The notes: generated by a model not told the origin, from the letters alone. Positions 1-8,450 are shown, counted from the first letter of the stretch. The stretch: 25,595 nt of DNA from Anaerolineae bacterium (GCA_016783285.1 JADHWW010000020.1:1-25595), one strand, 5' to 3'. Translations and numbers: made by a program.

Positions 1-1500
1 TGCGGCGAGCCAACGCGCCACCAGTAGATCGCCCGTCGTCTCCGGGTCGGCGTCGGGGTCAGGCGCGGGGGCCAGGGCCAGCCCGTGGTTGTGTATCTCC
101 CTCGCCTGCCAGGCCCGCATCAGCGCGGTGACGTCCCAGACAAGCCAGGTTCCCGCCCCTTGCCGAAGCGATACAACCGGCGCGGTGGACGGCAGTGAGG
201 TAGGGGTGGGCGACGGTGAAGCAGGAGACGTGGGTGTCGGGCCAGGCGTGGAGGTGGGCGGGCGTGGTGTGGGCGTGGAGGTGGGGCCGGGCGTGGGGGT
301 GACCAGCGGCGAGGTGAGAGATGTGGGGGTGGGACTGGGGCCAGGCGTGGACGTGGACGTGGGTGTGGGACTGGGACCAGGTGTAGAGGTGGGTGTGGAT
401 GTAGGACTGGGGCCAGGCGTCTGCGTGGCAGACTCCTCGCTGGTAACGGTGACACTCCCGTCCTCAAGTTCGGCGGTGATCGCACCACCGTCGTAATCCT
501 CCAGGTCAACGTAGTCCCCGTCGCAGCCGAGCTCTGAACTCCCGACCTCTTTCCCCCGGAAGGTGATACTAGCCAGCACACCGCTACCGCTGACCGGCCC
601 GTCGCCTGTCGTCTGATAGAAGTAGATCTCCCCATCATCTTGACCCTGGTAAACTATATTATCCTCTACCATAGCATCCAGGCCGAGGAACGTGCCAGCC
701 TGAATCTCCACGACGTCTTCCGTGCTCGGGTCGGCGTCTACCACCTCCAAAAGATCCGAGTCGAAGGTCAGGCACACATCAGCGGAGTACAGGTCGGTCA
801 CGTTCTCGATGCGGATGTCCACCGTCGTCGTGGCTCCCACGGTCACCTCGCTGTCCAGCGGGTCAAGGGTCACCGTCACCGTCGTCGCCGCCGCCACCTG
901 GACCAGCCCGTGGCCAGCGGGTTTGGAGAACAGCGCGGATGTCTCGGTCGCTGTCAGAGTCGGCGTTGCGGTGACGGTAAGAGCGGTGGTCGGGACAGGG
1001 GTGGGCGGTGGCGGCGTTGGCGTCACCACGTCGAAACTGGCTACTGTTGACGCGATGGGCACAGCGAGAAGGATGGGCCAGGTGGCCGGGTCATCACTCC
1101 AGCCATCCTCTTCCCACGGTTCGAGTACCCGATATGCGCCGAACGCCGCTTCCCCCACGTTCGAGCCACCGTCCGTGTATACGTACAGCGTGGTGCGCAG
1201 AATCTCGGTGCCCGGCGGGAACACGTCGAGCGGGAAGCGCAGGTAGGTACGCGCGCGCACGACATCGCCGGAGGAGGTGCGGCAGACGCCGAAAGGGAGC
1301 ACCTGCGTCTCGGCGTGCGCCGTCGCACCCTCCAACAGCCCGGATGCGACCCCGATGCCGCGATCAGGCCAGACCTGCAATATGCGGGAATCCTGTGCAC
1401 CGGCGGGGAACGCCGGCCAGGCCAGGCACAGCAGCACTCCTGCCAATCCCAGCATGGAGGCGACGACACAAGACGGTGATCTTCGGGAGCATCTCTCCAT
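1..1500 (-). CDS. Secreted surface protein, DNRLRE-type domain with cohesin-like insert (3' partial)
   Basis: The frame is open for 500 codons from the ATG at 1498-1500 to the window edge, so the C-terminus is missing. Residues 1-35 form a signal peptide: a basic start, a hydrophobic core, and likely cleavage after PAGA. Residues ~36-150 resemble the first half of a DNRLRE-type beta domain ([26 protein letters not shown]). A short TPTPPPPTP linker follows. Residues ~205-350 resemble a cohesin or dockerin-partner fold ([38 protein letters not shown]). Then come ~90 residues of Thr/Pro/Ser-rich linker built on [11 protein letters not shown]. After it the second DNRLRE half resumes ([23 protein letters not shown]). 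The start shares one base with the scpB stop (TGATG) and has an AAGAGG-type ribosome site, so it is probably translationally coupled to scpB. The likely role is an extracellular or wall-attached structural or adhesive protein. The domain calls are by eye. Confidence 0.8.
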   Translation of the reverse strand, partial: MERCSRRSPSCVVASMLGLAGVLLCLAWPAFPAGAQDSRILQVWPDRGIGVASGLLEGATAHAETQVLPFGVCRTSSGDVVRARTYLRFPLDVFPPGTEILRTTLYVYTDGGSNVGEAAFGAYRVLEPWEEDGWSDDPATWPILLAVPIASTVASFDVVTPTPPPPTPVPTTALTVTATPTLTATETSALFSKPAGHGLVQVAAATTVTVTLDPLDSEVTVGATTTVDIRIENVTDLYSADVCLTFDSDLLEVVDADPSTEDVVEIQAGTFLGLDAMVEDNIVYQGQDDGEIYFYQTTGDGPVSGSGVLASITFRGKEVGSSELGCDGDYVDLEDYDGGAITAELEDGSVTVTSEESATQTPGPSPTSTPTSTPGPSPTPTSTSTPGPSPTPTSLTSPLVTPTPGPTSTPTPRPPTSTPGPTPTSPASPSPTPTSLPSTAPVVSLRQGAGTWLVWDVTALMRAWQAREIHNHGLALAPAPDPDADPETTGDLLVARWLAA

Positions 1501-2048
1501 CAGACCTCTTCACCGTCTGACAACTCGTCCAACAGCGGCAACTCATCCAGACTGCGCAACCCAAAGTGTTGCAGGAGCGCGAAGGTGGTGCCATAGAGGA
1601 TCGGGCGGCCCACCGTCGGCGCTCGCCCCACCTCCTCGATCAGGCCGGCCCTCAACAGCGTGCGCAGCACACTGTCGGAACCAACGCCCCGGATGGCCTC
1701 GATCTCGGAACGGGTGACAGGCTGGCGGTAGGCGATGATCGCCAGTGCCTCCAGCGCGGCATGCGAAAGAGGCACGCGTATCTCCAGGCCCAGGAAGCGT
1801 TCGACGTAGGGCGCGGCCTCCGGCGCGGTAATAATCTGCACGCGGTTGCCGGCTCGCTGCAACCGCAGGCCGCGCCCGGCGTAGGTGGCTTCCAGGCCGG
1901 CGAGCGCCCGCTCGACCTGCCTGGCCGTGACCTCCAACGCCTCTGCCAGACGGCCGGTGGAGGCCGGCTCATCGGCCACGAAGAGCAGGCTCTCCACCAG
2001 CATCTCCAGGCTGAGGATGGGATCTCCAGATGTGTCTTCCTCTTTCAT
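1500..2048 (-). CDS. scpB: Segregation and condensation protein B
   Basis: ScpB is the winged-helix kleisin-binding subunit of the SMC-ScpAB condensin complex, which organises and segregates the chromosome. The 182-residue protein shows the family's opening ([17 protein letters not shown]), the central [27 protein letters not shown] stretch that is the family hallmark (first part [18 protein letters not shown]), and the second winged helix ([15 protein letters not shown]). I place the start at the ATG at 2046-2048 (MKEEDTSGD). The frame stays open upstream to 2135, but those 29 residues do not look like ScpB and include a hairpin sequence. No strong ribosome site precedes either start. scpA, its usual partner, is not in the window. 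The 3' end overlaps the surface-protein start by one base. Confidence 0.93.
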   Translation of the reverse strand: MKEEDTSGDPILSLEMLVESLLFVADEPASTGRLAEALEVTARQVERALAGLEATYAGRGLRLQRAGNRVQIITAPEAAPYVERFLGLEIRVPLSHAALEALAIIAYRQPVTRSEIEAIRGVGSDSVLRTLLRAGLIEEVGRAPTVGRPILYGTTFALLQHFGLRSLDELPLLDELSDGEEV

Positions 2049-2330
2049 CGTACCATCGCTTGTGCAATCAGGCTCTACGTGGATTAGTGGGATGCTCCAA
2101 GCGGGTGTGTCACCCGCGTCCCACATCTGGGGCAATGCAGTGCCTTAGCCCCACCGACGGGGGTAGCACACCCCCTTTGAGCGAGTTTACCCCACGAATC
2201 CGCGTTGACCCTGCAATAATTGCCCAACGAAGCCTCGCCTCAAACCGGCAAGTTGGGTGGGGCGCAGATGCACACAGGTTCTCGCAGGTAGACATAAAAA
2301 TCGGCCGCGGGCTCACCTCGCTGTGCAGCC
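2049..2330. other. Intergenic leader upstream of scpB with two GC-rich hairpins
   Basis: This 282-bp gap separates the amaP-like stop from the scpB start. It contains two perfect inverted repeats. One is 2101-2117, GCGGGTG-TGT-CACCCGC (7-bp stem). The other is 2159-2175, GGGGGT-AGCAC-ACCCCC (6-bp stem). Neither has a U-tract on the minus strand, so they are poor intrinsic terminators; they could shape the scpB leader RNA. I found no convincing promoter for scpB here; the best pair (2215-2243, minus) has a weak -10. Confidence 0.4.
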
Positions 2331-2924
2331 TCACTCTGGTTCCGACGCGGCAGGTAAGCCTCTCTTTGGCGTGCTGGGCGTGGTGGGATAGGGGATAGCG
2401 CGCAGGTTCACCTTGGGAGGCCGGGCCAGTTTGAGCCCCATCTTCTCTTCCACCACCTGCCGGGCCGCCTCCACGATCTGATCGGCCTTCTCCGGCACGT
2501 TTATCCCGGCCGCCATCTCCACGTCCAATTCGACCACGACGCCGCTGCGTTTGGCCGACACCTTCGACTTGGAGCGCAGGACGCCGGAGAGTTGATCTAC
2601 CTCGTACTTCAGCCGGTCGGCGATGGAGGCTACGCTGATCAGCACCTCCCCGCCAGCGGTCTTTTCGACGCGGATGGCCTTCGGAGTGGGCCGGCGCACC
2701 TCAAGGATGATGAGCAGGACAAAGATGATGTCCAGTGCCAGGGCGAAAAGAATGCCCAGCGACACGCGCACGAACGGGTCAAGGAGTTCGAGAGAGTTCA
2801 CCAGCGCGGCCAACTGCCACCCGGCCGCCTCCAGCACTGGCACCGGCAACACAAGCAGGATCGTACACAGCGGGATAGCGACCAGCAGCAAGATCGCTAG
2901 CAAGATGCGGTTCACCGTATTCAT
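2331..2924 (-). CDS. amaP: AmaP-like membrane-anchored Asp23/Gls24 family protein
   Basis: The 197-residue protein has two hydrophobic segments near the N-terminus (residues ~6-28 and ~52-76), joined by a short loop. A cytoplasmic region follows with Asp23-like spacing (GGEVLISVASIADRLKYEV, VVVELDVEMAAGINVPEKA, QIVEAARQVVEEKMGL). This is the architecture of AmaP, the anchor that recruits Asp23 to the membrane in staphylococci. It is the first of three Asp23-related genes in the window. The start is supported by a strong AGGAGG-type ribosome site in the 20 bases before the ATG at 2922-2924. A consensus-like promoter lies at 2972-3000. The role in cell-envelope homeostasis is inferred from the family; the symbol is by architecture only. 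Confidence 0.78.
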   Translation of the reverse strand: MNTVNRILLAILLLVAIPLCTILLVLPVPVLEAAGWQLAALVNSLELLDPFVRVSLGILFALALDIIFVLLIILEVRRPTPKAIRVEKTAGGEVLISVASIADRLKYEVDQLSGVLRSKSKVSAKRSGVVVELDVEMAAGINVPEKADQIVEAARQVVEEKMGLKLARPPKVNLRAIPYPTTPSTPKRGLPAASEPE

Positions 2925-2971
2925 CGTCTAGCCTCCTGTGGATTCTCCTTAATCAATCAATCACAACATCC

Positions 2972-3000
2972 ATTATAACATCGCACCCAACTTTGGACAA
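2972..3000 (-). promoter_or_regulatory. Sigma70-type promoter for the amaP-like gene
   Basis: Read on the minus strand: TTGTCC, a 17-bp spacer, then TATAAT (perfect -10, at 2972-2977). The predicted transcript start is near 2965, giving a leader of about 40 nt before the amaP-like start. It lies between the YfhO stop and the gene, so amaP can be expressed separately from the glycosylation operon. Confidence 0.6.
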
Positions 3001-3028
3001 CGCAAGGGCGCGGTGACCATGCCCCTAC

Positions 3029-6000
3029 TCAGCAGAGCGTTGGCGTGGATTTGGACACTGCAAGAGCGGCGACGATCACCAGGGCGACCAGTCCCGCCAG
3101 GCTCACGCCCGCGCCGATGAGCAGGCTCACCGGGCGGAAAACGAAGACGACGCGATGGCGCCCCGCGTCCACGGCGACCGCACGGAAGAGCAGGTCGGCC
3201 TGGTAAATCGGCACCGGCTCGCCGTCCACCGTCGCCTCCCAGCCGGGATACCAACTATCGGTCAGGACGAGATAGCCCGGCGCTTCAGCGTCCACCTCGA
3301 TCTCGACGTGCTCCGGCGCGTAGTGCGTCACGCTGACACATTCCCCACCTTTTGCTCCGACTGGACCATTTGCTCCGGCTGGATCTGGCGATCCAGCCGC
3401 CGGGCGACGGATTTGACAATCCGTCGCGAGCCCAGGTGTCATTTCTACAATGGATTCCGATCTTCGCAAGGGGTCGGCCTCGCCTGCTAAGATAACCTCC
3501 GCCGCCGGATCAAACGCGGGGTCCTGCATAGAGGCCAAGACCGTCGTCGCGTCGTCGGCCACAATCGCCCTATGGACGATGAACGCTCGCTCCAGTACGT
3601 TCAGGTTCTCGTAGATCTTGACGTCGCCGGAGTGAACCAGCCGGAAGCGGCCCCGGTCAGACAGAACCAACGGTTGAAAGCCGCCGGTGCGTTCGTCTAT
3701 CAGGCTCACCCCACGCACGACCAGTTCTCCCTCCGGCAGCATCGCCCGCACGACGACCGTGGCTGGCGCGGCCGGCTCCTGCCACCGCAGCCGCGTCACA
3801 TAGTCACTCCCCTCCGGCTGTCCCCCCGCGACTCCACTCAGGGCCGGCGGCCAGAAGTGGCCGCCGACAGGAGCCTGCGCGTGGGCCACGTCCGGGCCGT
3901 ACAGCCCCTCAGCGGTGTGCTGCCCGGCGCGCAACTCAAACCTGCGCGTGATCCCCTCGCCAAAGCCGACCTCGACCAGGCCGACAGGCGTGCCATCGGG
4001 CAGCGCGGCCCCTCCGCGCAGGTGGGAGACGATCCCCAGCGCCGTCGCTTCGAAACGCGGCACGTGCGCAACCGCGGCTGTCTCTCCGTGCAGCAGTTGC
4101 GCGCCAAACTGGAGATCGTAGAACACGTCATCCAGCCAGGCATCGTGGAGTTTGTCGGTGATGACATACCGGACGTTGAACAGGCTCAGCCAGCGCCCAT
4201 CGGGGATCCCGGTCAGGTTCTCGCGCAGCCGGCCGTCTATGGAGACCTCGTCCTCGGTCAGGAACAGGTGCTGTAGCGTGACGTAGCGCGCCAGCGGTAG
4301 CACACCACCGTCGTAGCCATCCACAGCGGGGAGACCGAAGGCCAGCGGCAGATTGGGGCTGAGTACCTCCTTGTGTTTGGCGGCAACCACGTAATCGTAG
4401 AGCGCGTCGGCGGAGAGTTGTGGCCCGTAGATGATCCGGATCTCAGGCAAGTCACCGGGGTCGAAGGTGATGTCGGACATGCTGATGAAGCGGGCTGGAG
4501 GCTCCCCAACCTCTTCCTTCGCAGAGAGCAAGTGGGCGATGGCCGGGCGCAGGCTGGTGAACGCCTGGGGCGCGGTGGCCCGGCTGTGAGGGAGCGCAGA
4601 GCCTGCCGCGAAGAGTTCCACAACCAACAGGGCCAGCAGGCCCACCGCGGCCGGTCGAGGTGCACGCCTGGACGCCAGGAGCAGCCCCAGTGCCGAGACT
4701 ATCCCAATCGTCCAGCCGGCGACGGTCGGCCAGCCCACGTGCCCCCCCTCCCCGATACGCACGCCCACCACCGCCCATCCCGCCAGCACGACGAGCGCGA
4801 CTGCAAAGAACAGGAGTGCTCGCCAGCCGATGCGTACACGACGATGGTACAGCGCATCCCAGCCCCACCCCACCAGCGATGCCACACCTATCGCGTAGAG
4901 TGATAGCCAGCGGGCCGGCACGCGAAAGTGGGCAAAGCCGGGGACAAAGCGGGCTAGAAGGAGATATAAGGGATTGTAGAGACCGAGGGAGAGAAAGAGG
5001 CCCAGGGTAAGGATGAAGAGTGAGGATTGGAGAGTGGAGAATGGAGGATGGAGGATGGAGGATGGAGAATGGAGGATGGAGGATGGAGAATGGAGGATGG
5101 CGACTGCGGCGAGGGCCAGGCCAGCGATGCCCACGTAGGCGACGTGCTCGATGTGTTCAGGGGGCACAGGCTCGGCGAAGCCGGGCAGAAGAGCCCGGGC
5201 CAGGTAGAAAGGCGAGAGGGAAAACGAGACCCGCTCGTTGAACGGCAATCCCCCGGCCCGCACCGAAAGGCGCGAAAGTTCCCAGGTGGGGAGCAGTTGC
5301 ACCGCCGCCAGCGCCACCCCCAACCCCGCCACGGCGGCCAGGCGCGATGCCCGCCGGACTAACGGTCTCCATTCACGCTGGCGCAACCCACGCCACAGCA
5401 CCGGCCCGAGCCCGTAGGCCGCCAGCCCGACCAGTGAGATGAACGCCGTCTGCGTGTGGCCGGCCAGGAAAACCAGGCTCACGACGATAGCGAGACCGGC
5501 AAACGCGGCTTTGCGATTTGCAGATTTGCGATTTGCAGATTTGTGATTTGGAGCAAAATTCCTGTCACACAGCGTCAGCGCCAGCGGCAGCCAAACCAGC
5601 CCCTGCAACTGGTTGACGTGTTCCACCTGCGCGCCCAGGTAGCCCCCCAATGCGAAGGTCGCTCCCACCATCCACGCGCCGGCACGCCCCATCCGCAGCG
5701 AACCGCGTCCCCAGAGATACCCGTTGAACGCTACCAGGCACAGGTGCAGCACGATGGTCAGATGGATGGACTGGTGGGCCGACAGGAAGAGCCACAGCGG
5801 CCAGTTGAAGGGATAGAAAACCCCCACCTGGCTGTTGGCCAGTAAGGGGGTACCCATGAAGAGATAAGGATTCCAGAGCGGCAACCGCCCGGCCCGAATC
5901 GCCCGCGTCGCCTCCGCCCAGTAGGGATAGAAATAGGTGAAGATGTCGCCACCAGCAAGCACACGGCCCGCCAGCGCGATCTTCCAGAAGAAGGCGATCA

Positions 6001-6085
6001 CCAACACCCAGAGCAGGACGATGGCCAGGAGGTCGCGGAGGAGGGGAGATGGTTGGTTGGGTAGTTGATTGGTTGGTTGGGTCAT
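3029..6085 (-). CDS. YfhO-family multi-pass membrane protein, GT-C type glycosyltransferase-like
   Basis: The 1018-residue protein starts with a hydrophobic helix, then GGDIFTYFYPYW, whose acidic residue (D47) sits where GT-C enzymes carry their first-loop acid, and NPYLFMGTPLLAN, typical of YfhO. About a dozen hydrophobic segments follow, then a soluble domain (residues ~520-960, ending YLVLTDSWYPGWEATVDGEP) and a last helix. The YfhO C-terminal beta region normally contains this LxxxxYYPGWxAxVDG-like motif. Such proteins are thought to move sugars from a polyprenyl-phosphate donor to wall or surface polymers. Its ATG overlaps the stop of the PMT gene by four bases (ATGA), so it is the last gene of a GT2-PMT-YfhO operon. 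Two heptamer arrays are translated within it (residues ~179-190 and ~329-354). The first ~14 residues (MTQPTNQLPNQP) are also low-complexity. Confidence 0.85.
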   Translation of the reverse strand: MTQPTNQLPNQPSPLLRDLLAIVLLWVLVIAFFWKIALAGRVLAGGDIFTYFYPYWAEATRAIRAGRLPLWNPYLFMGTPLLANSQVGVFYPFNWPLWLFLSAHQSIHLTIVLHLCLVAFNGYLWGRGSLRMGRAGAWMVGATFALGGYLGAQVEHVNQLQGLVWLPLALTLCDRNFAPNHKSANRKSANRKAAFAGLAIVVSLVFLAGHTQTAFISLVGLAAYGLGPVLWRGLRQREWRPLVRRASRLAAVAGLGVALAAVQLLPTWELSRLSVRAGGLPFNERVSFSLSPFYLARALLPGFAEPVPPEHIEHVAYVGIAGLALAAVAILHSPSSILHSPSSILHPPFSTLQSSLFILTLGLFLSLGLYNPLYLLLARFVPGFAHFRVPARWLSLYAIGVASLVGWGWDALYHRRVRIGWRALLFFAVALVVLAGWAVVGVRIGEGGHVGWPTVAGWTIGIVSALGLLLASRRAPRPAAVGLLALLVVELFAAGSALPHSRATAPQAFTSLRPAIAHLLSAKEEVGEPPARFISMSDITFDPGDLPEIRIIYGPQLSADALYDYVVAAKHKEVLSPNLPLAFGLPAVDGYDGGVLPLARYVTLQHLFLTEDEVSIDGRLRENLTGIPDGRWLSLFNVRYVITDKLHDAWLDDVFYDLQFGAQLLHGETAAVAHVPRFEATALGIVSHLRGGAALPDGTPVGLVEVGFGEGITRRFELRAGQHTAEGLYGPDVAHAQAPVGGHFWPPALSGVAGGQPEGSDYVTRLRWQEPAAPATVVVRAMLPEGELVVRGVSLIDERTGGFQPLVLSDRGRFRLVHSGDVKIYENLNVLERAFIVHRAIVADDATTVLASMQDPAFDPAAEVILAGEADPLRRSESIVEMTPGLATDCQIRRPAAGSPDPAGANGPVGAKGGECVSVTHYAPEHVEIEVDAEAPGYLVLTDSWYPGWEATVDGEPVPIYQADLLFRAVAVDAGRHRVVFVFRPVSLLIGAGVSLAGLVALVIVAALAVSKSTPTLC
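5025..5101 (-). repeat. Heptamer array, 11 units of GRATGGA, inside the YfhO gene
   Basis: On the plus strand the units read GATTGGA, GAGTGGA, GAATGGA, then GGATGGA and GAATGGA in mixed order, 7 bp each, 77 bp in all. In the YfhO protein they give a repeated SILHSP-type stretch between membrane segments at residues ~329-354. The same heptamer occurs at 9190-9217. Confidence 0.9.
5515..5551 (-). repeat. Short array of GATTTGC units (7/8 bp) inside the YfhO gene
   Basis: Five units are visible: GATTTGCA, GATTTGC, GATTTGCA, GATTTGT, GATTTGG. They encode the basic stretch NHKSANRKSANRK at residues ~179-190, just after a hydrophobic segment, so they lengthen a loop rather than a helix. Confidence 0.85.
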
Positions 6086-7683
6086 CGGCTCGGTACTGGG
6101 ATGATATGGTAGACGGTGAACGAGGGTGTGTCATCGCGGCGAGTCGTGGTCAACGCGGGCTCCAACCCGTAGCCCACGGTAGCCAGCGCCCACTCCGCCC
6201 GCGCTCGTGACTCCCAGGATGGGAACGCGACATAGCGCGGTTCCGTCGCGCCGAAAGCCCGCACGTCCTGGGACAGCCAGGCCGGAGTGGGCCAGTAGGC
6301 CAGGCATACCGGCGCATCGAACAGGTAATAGGCATAGTGCCAGCCCAGCCAGTGCTGGTAGACCACCGTGCCTTCAGGCAGCCCATGCAGGAATGTAGCG
6401 ACCTCGTCAATGCCGTCATAGGCGCCATGGTCACCGCCGACGGGGTAGCGGCTGTGGGCGGCGTCGAACGCGGGCAGGGCCAGGCAAATGGCGAATAATA
6501 AATGACAAATGATAAATGACAAATGACGAATGACGAATGACGAATGACGAGGGACGAGGGACAGACGATCAATGATGGATTGGAGGCGGGAGGCGAGGAG
6601 GGCCAGGGTGCGACCCAGGAGCACAGCCAGCACGGGCACCAGCGGCAGCAGGTAGCGGTCCCAGACCGGAAAGGCAAAGAGCCAGTGGAGGAGAAAGTAG
6701 ATGAGGCAGAAAGAGATGAGCAGCAAGTCTGTGAACGGTTGCTGGAGAAACCCGGTTTTTGACAAGAACCGGGTTTCTGGATAGCGGCGGTGTTTGATAT
6801 CGCCCCACACCAGCGCGGATAGACCCACCAGCAGCGCGCCGTTGACGACGGGCGAGACGAAAAGATAACGTCCCAGCCCGATCCACCCGCGCAGCCGCGT
6901 CCACAACTCCTGCGGCCAGATGAGTCGCAATCCCCCGTAACCCGTTATGCCCATGCGCCAGAAACTTTCCGCACCCTGGGCCACCCGCAGCGCGTCCCAA
7001 CCGAATACCACACCGACCACCAGTGAAAGACAAATGACAAGTTTTGGGATTTGGGATTTGGGATTTGGGATTTGGATCAGATTCACTCCAAGTGCCAGAG
7101 GTACCCATACAAGCCCAGTCTGTTTTGTCGCGAAGGCCAGTCCTGCCAGCAACCCTGCCCATCCCGGCCTGCCGCGAGCCGCCGCCACGCAAGCACCCAG
7201 CCCCAGCGCCACCATCAGCGGGTCAGGGAAAGCAGTGGCGGAGAAAAGGATGGCGAAGGGGGAGAAGGCCACGCCCGCGGCCGCCGCCACTGCTGCCCAC
7301 CGGTCGTGATAGAGCGAATGAGCCAGCGCGGCGACCAGCGAGACCGTCAACAGTCCCGCTGCCAGCCCCGGCATTCGCACGGTGAACTCAGAATTGCCAA
7401 AGAGCGCCTGGGCCCCGGCCACCAGGTAGGGCAGCAATGGCGGCTTGTAGACCGGCACCGTTGCCAGCCACGGGTCCTGCCCCCGCCCGATCAGGAGGCC
7501 CCAGTAGCCATACAGCGCCTCGTCAGGATGGAAGCGGTTGTCCAGGATCGGGGGCAGCCGCAGCGCCCAAGCCAGCAGCAAGAGCGGCACCAGCGCCCAG
7601 CGCCCCCTGTTGGGCGAAGATCTCACGGCCGAGCCTCCCTGTTGGGCGAAGGTCTCACCCCCCTTGTTGGGCGAAGGTCTCAC
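6082..7683 (-). CDS. PMT/ArnT-like GT-C glycosyltransferase (family 39 type)
   Basis: The 533-residue multi-pass protein carries the PMT_2/ArnT first-loop motif NRFHPDEALYGYW (D54-E55, the catalytic-acid position), KPPLLPYLVAG, and about ten hydrophobic segments. It would transfer a sugar from a polyprenyl-phosphate carrier to protein or lipid on the outer face of the membrane. It lies directly after the GT2 gene that could make the donor and overlaps yfhO by four bases. The start is uncertain. The GTG at 7681-7683, 10 bases after the GT2 stop, has a GTGAGGG-type site seven bases upstream, but residues 1-27 are translated repeat DNA; a later GTG (codon 32) is possible. Three more repeats are translated inside: residues ~203-214, ~301-313 (palindrome) and ~374-399. 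The frame stays open through all of them. Confidence 0.83.
   Translation of the reverse strand: MRPSPNKGGETFAQQGGSAVRSSPNRGRWALVPLLLLAWALRLPPILDNRFHPDEALYGYWGLLIGRGQDPWLATVPVYKPPLLPYLVAGAQALFGNSEFTVRMPGLAAGLLTVSLVAALAHSLYHDRWAAVAAAAGVAFSPFAILFSATAFPDPLMVALGLGACVAAARGRPGWAGLLAGLAFATKQTGLVWVPLALGVNLIQIPNPKSQIPKLVICLSLVVGVVFGWDALRVAQGAESFWRMGITGYGGLRLIWPQELWTRLRGWIGLGRYLFVSPVVNGALLVGLSALVWGDIKHRRYPETRFLSKTGFLQQPFTDLLLISFCLIYFLLHWLFAFPVWDRYLLPLVPVLAVLLGRTLALLASRLQSIIDRLSLVPRHSSFVIRHLSFIICHLLFAICLALPAFDAAHSRYPVGGDHGAYDGIDEVATFLHGLPEGTVVYQHWLGWHYAYYLFDAPVCLAYWPTPAWLSQDVRAFGATEPRYVAFPSWESRARAEWALATVGYGLEPALTTTRRDDTPSFTVYHIIPVPSR
6486..6562 (-). repeat. Heptamer array, 11 units of RAATGAC type, inside the PMT gene
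   Basis: Plus-strand units: AAATGGC, GAATAAT, AAATGAC, AAATGAT, AAATGAC twice, GAATGAC three times, GAGGGAC twice. They are translated as the hydrophobic repeat SSFVIRHLSFIICHLLF, which merges with the following membrane helix (residues ~374-399). Confidence 0.9.
6744..6780. repeat. 12-bp palindrome repeat inside the PMT gene
   Basis: AGAAACCCGGTT (6746-6757) is a perfect inverted repeat of AACCGGGTTTCT (6767-6778), with a 9-base loop. On the minus strand it encodes ETRFLSKTGFL. From memory, similar GAAACCCGGTTTC palindromes are scattered in some cyanobacterial and Chloroflexota genomes. Its in-gene position argues against a terminator role. Confidence 0.8.
7043..7077 (-). repeat. Heptamer array, five units of TTTGGGA, inside the PMT gene
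   Basis: Four perfect TTTGGGA units (7043-7070) are followed by TTTGGAT. Two degenerate GACAAAT-like units lie just before, at 7029-7042. It encodes IQIPNPKSQIPK, a loop at residues ~203-214 between two membrane segments. Confidence 0.88.
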
Positions 7684-7692
7684 GACCGAGCC
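7602..7692 (-). repeat. 24/32-bp composite repeat at the GT2-PMT junction
   Basis: The core GTTGGGCGAAG occurs at 7609, 7641 and 7665 (spacing 32, then 24), each followed by a GGTCTCAC-type element. On the minus strand the array supplies the apparent GTG start and first ~27 codons of the PMT gene and ends within two bases of the GT2 stop codon. A related array is at 9808-9925 in the opposite orientation. Confidence 0.85.
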
Positions 7693-7693
7693 C

Positions 7694-8425
7694 TCACCGG
7701 GTGAATCGATACCTGATCAGTGTCCACAGCACAGTTATGCCATCACGCCAACTGATCTTCTTCCCCTCCTCAAACTCCCGTCCGGTGTAGGAGATGGGCA
7801 CTTCGTAGATGCGGTAGCCCCGCTTGAGAATCTGCGCCGTAATCTCAGGATCGAAACCCCAGCCAGGTGCTTTCAGATCGAGTTGTTCGGCGACCTCCCG
7901 GGTGAAGACTTTGTAGCATGTCTCCATATCGCTGAGGATAGTGTTGTAGAGGACATTGGTCACCAACGTGAGGAACCGGTTGCCGGCCATGTGCCAGAAG
8001 AACATCGCCCTGGTCGGCCCACCGCGAAAGCGCGAGCCGTAGACCACCTGAGAGCGGCCCTCGACGATAGGCTGCAGGAGCGCCGGATAGTCACGGGGAT
8101 CGTACTCCAGGTCGGCATCCTGCACCAGCATCACGTCGCCGCTGGCATGTCGAAGCCCGGTACGCACCGCCGCGCCCTTGCCCTGGTTGTGCTCGTGGAA
8201 CACGACGACCACGTCCGGCTCGCCCTCCAGCGTGTGCAGGATCTCCCGCGTACCGTCGGTCGAGCCGTCATCCACGATCACGATCTCACGCTTGAACTGG
8301 ACGGCGATACCATTTTCTGGCCCGTAGCCCACCGGCACAGTCAATTGCACCGCCCGCACGCGCCGCAAGATCTCGGCGATGGTCTCAATCTCGTTGTAGA
8401 CCGGCATAACGACCGAAAGTTTCAT
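7694..8425 (-). CDS. DPM1-like GT2 polyprenyl-phosphate glycosyltransferase
   Basis: The 243-residue protein is a GT-A fold family 2 transferase: VVMPVYNEIETI at the start, VDDGSTDG (D52-D53, nucleotide-sugar binding), QDADLEYDP (D103-x-D105, metal site) and VYGSRFRGG. Its end is typical of dolichyl-phosphate-mannose-synthase-like proteins (DMETCYKVFTREV, GWGFDPEI, EVPISYTGRE, SWRDGI). It has no large C-terminal membrane domain, so it probably acts at the inner face of the membrane, loading a sugar onto a polyprenyl phosphate for the downstream GT-C enzymes. The start at 8423-8425 is fixed by a GGGAGGT ribosome site; the longer upstream frame has no family homology. A strong promoter lies 26 bp upstream. 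Confidence 0.92.
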   Translation of the reverse strand: MKLSVVMPVYNEIETIAEILRRVRAVQLTVPVGYGPENGIAVQFKREIVIVDDGSTDGTREILHTLEGEPDVVVVFHEHNQGKGAAVRTGLRHASGDVMLVQDADLEYDPRDYPALLQPIVEGRSQVVYGSRFRGGPTRAMFFWHMAGNRFLTLVTNVLYNTILSDMETCYKVFTREVAEQLDLKAPGWGFDPEITAQILKRGYRIYEVPISYTGREFEEGKKISWRDGITVLWTLIRYRFTR

Positions 8426-8450
8426 CTCGACCTCCCTCGTCAACGGGCGC

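Noticed and set aside
89..496. Plus-strand open frame rich in Val/Gly repeats (GVGLGPGV)
   Set aside because: It is the antisense of the Thr/Pro linker of the minus-strand surface protein, which has a signal peptide, recognisable domains and an uninterrupted frame.
2049..2135. Longer scpB N-terminus (29 extra residues)
   Set aside because: The extra part lacks ScpB similarity and contains a perfect hairpin; the ATG at 2048 gives the family's usual beginning.
6047..6081. Further heptamer array at the YfhO start (GGTTGGT-like)
   Set aside because: The tract is low-complexity but has no steady 7-bp period, so I did not count it with the heptamers.
6744..6780. Intrinsic terminator
   Set aside because: The hairpin is in the middle of an open gene and is followed by GG, not a U-tract.
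5025..7077. CRISPR array
   Set aside because: Units are 7 bp and contiguous, with no spacers, and no cas genes are present.
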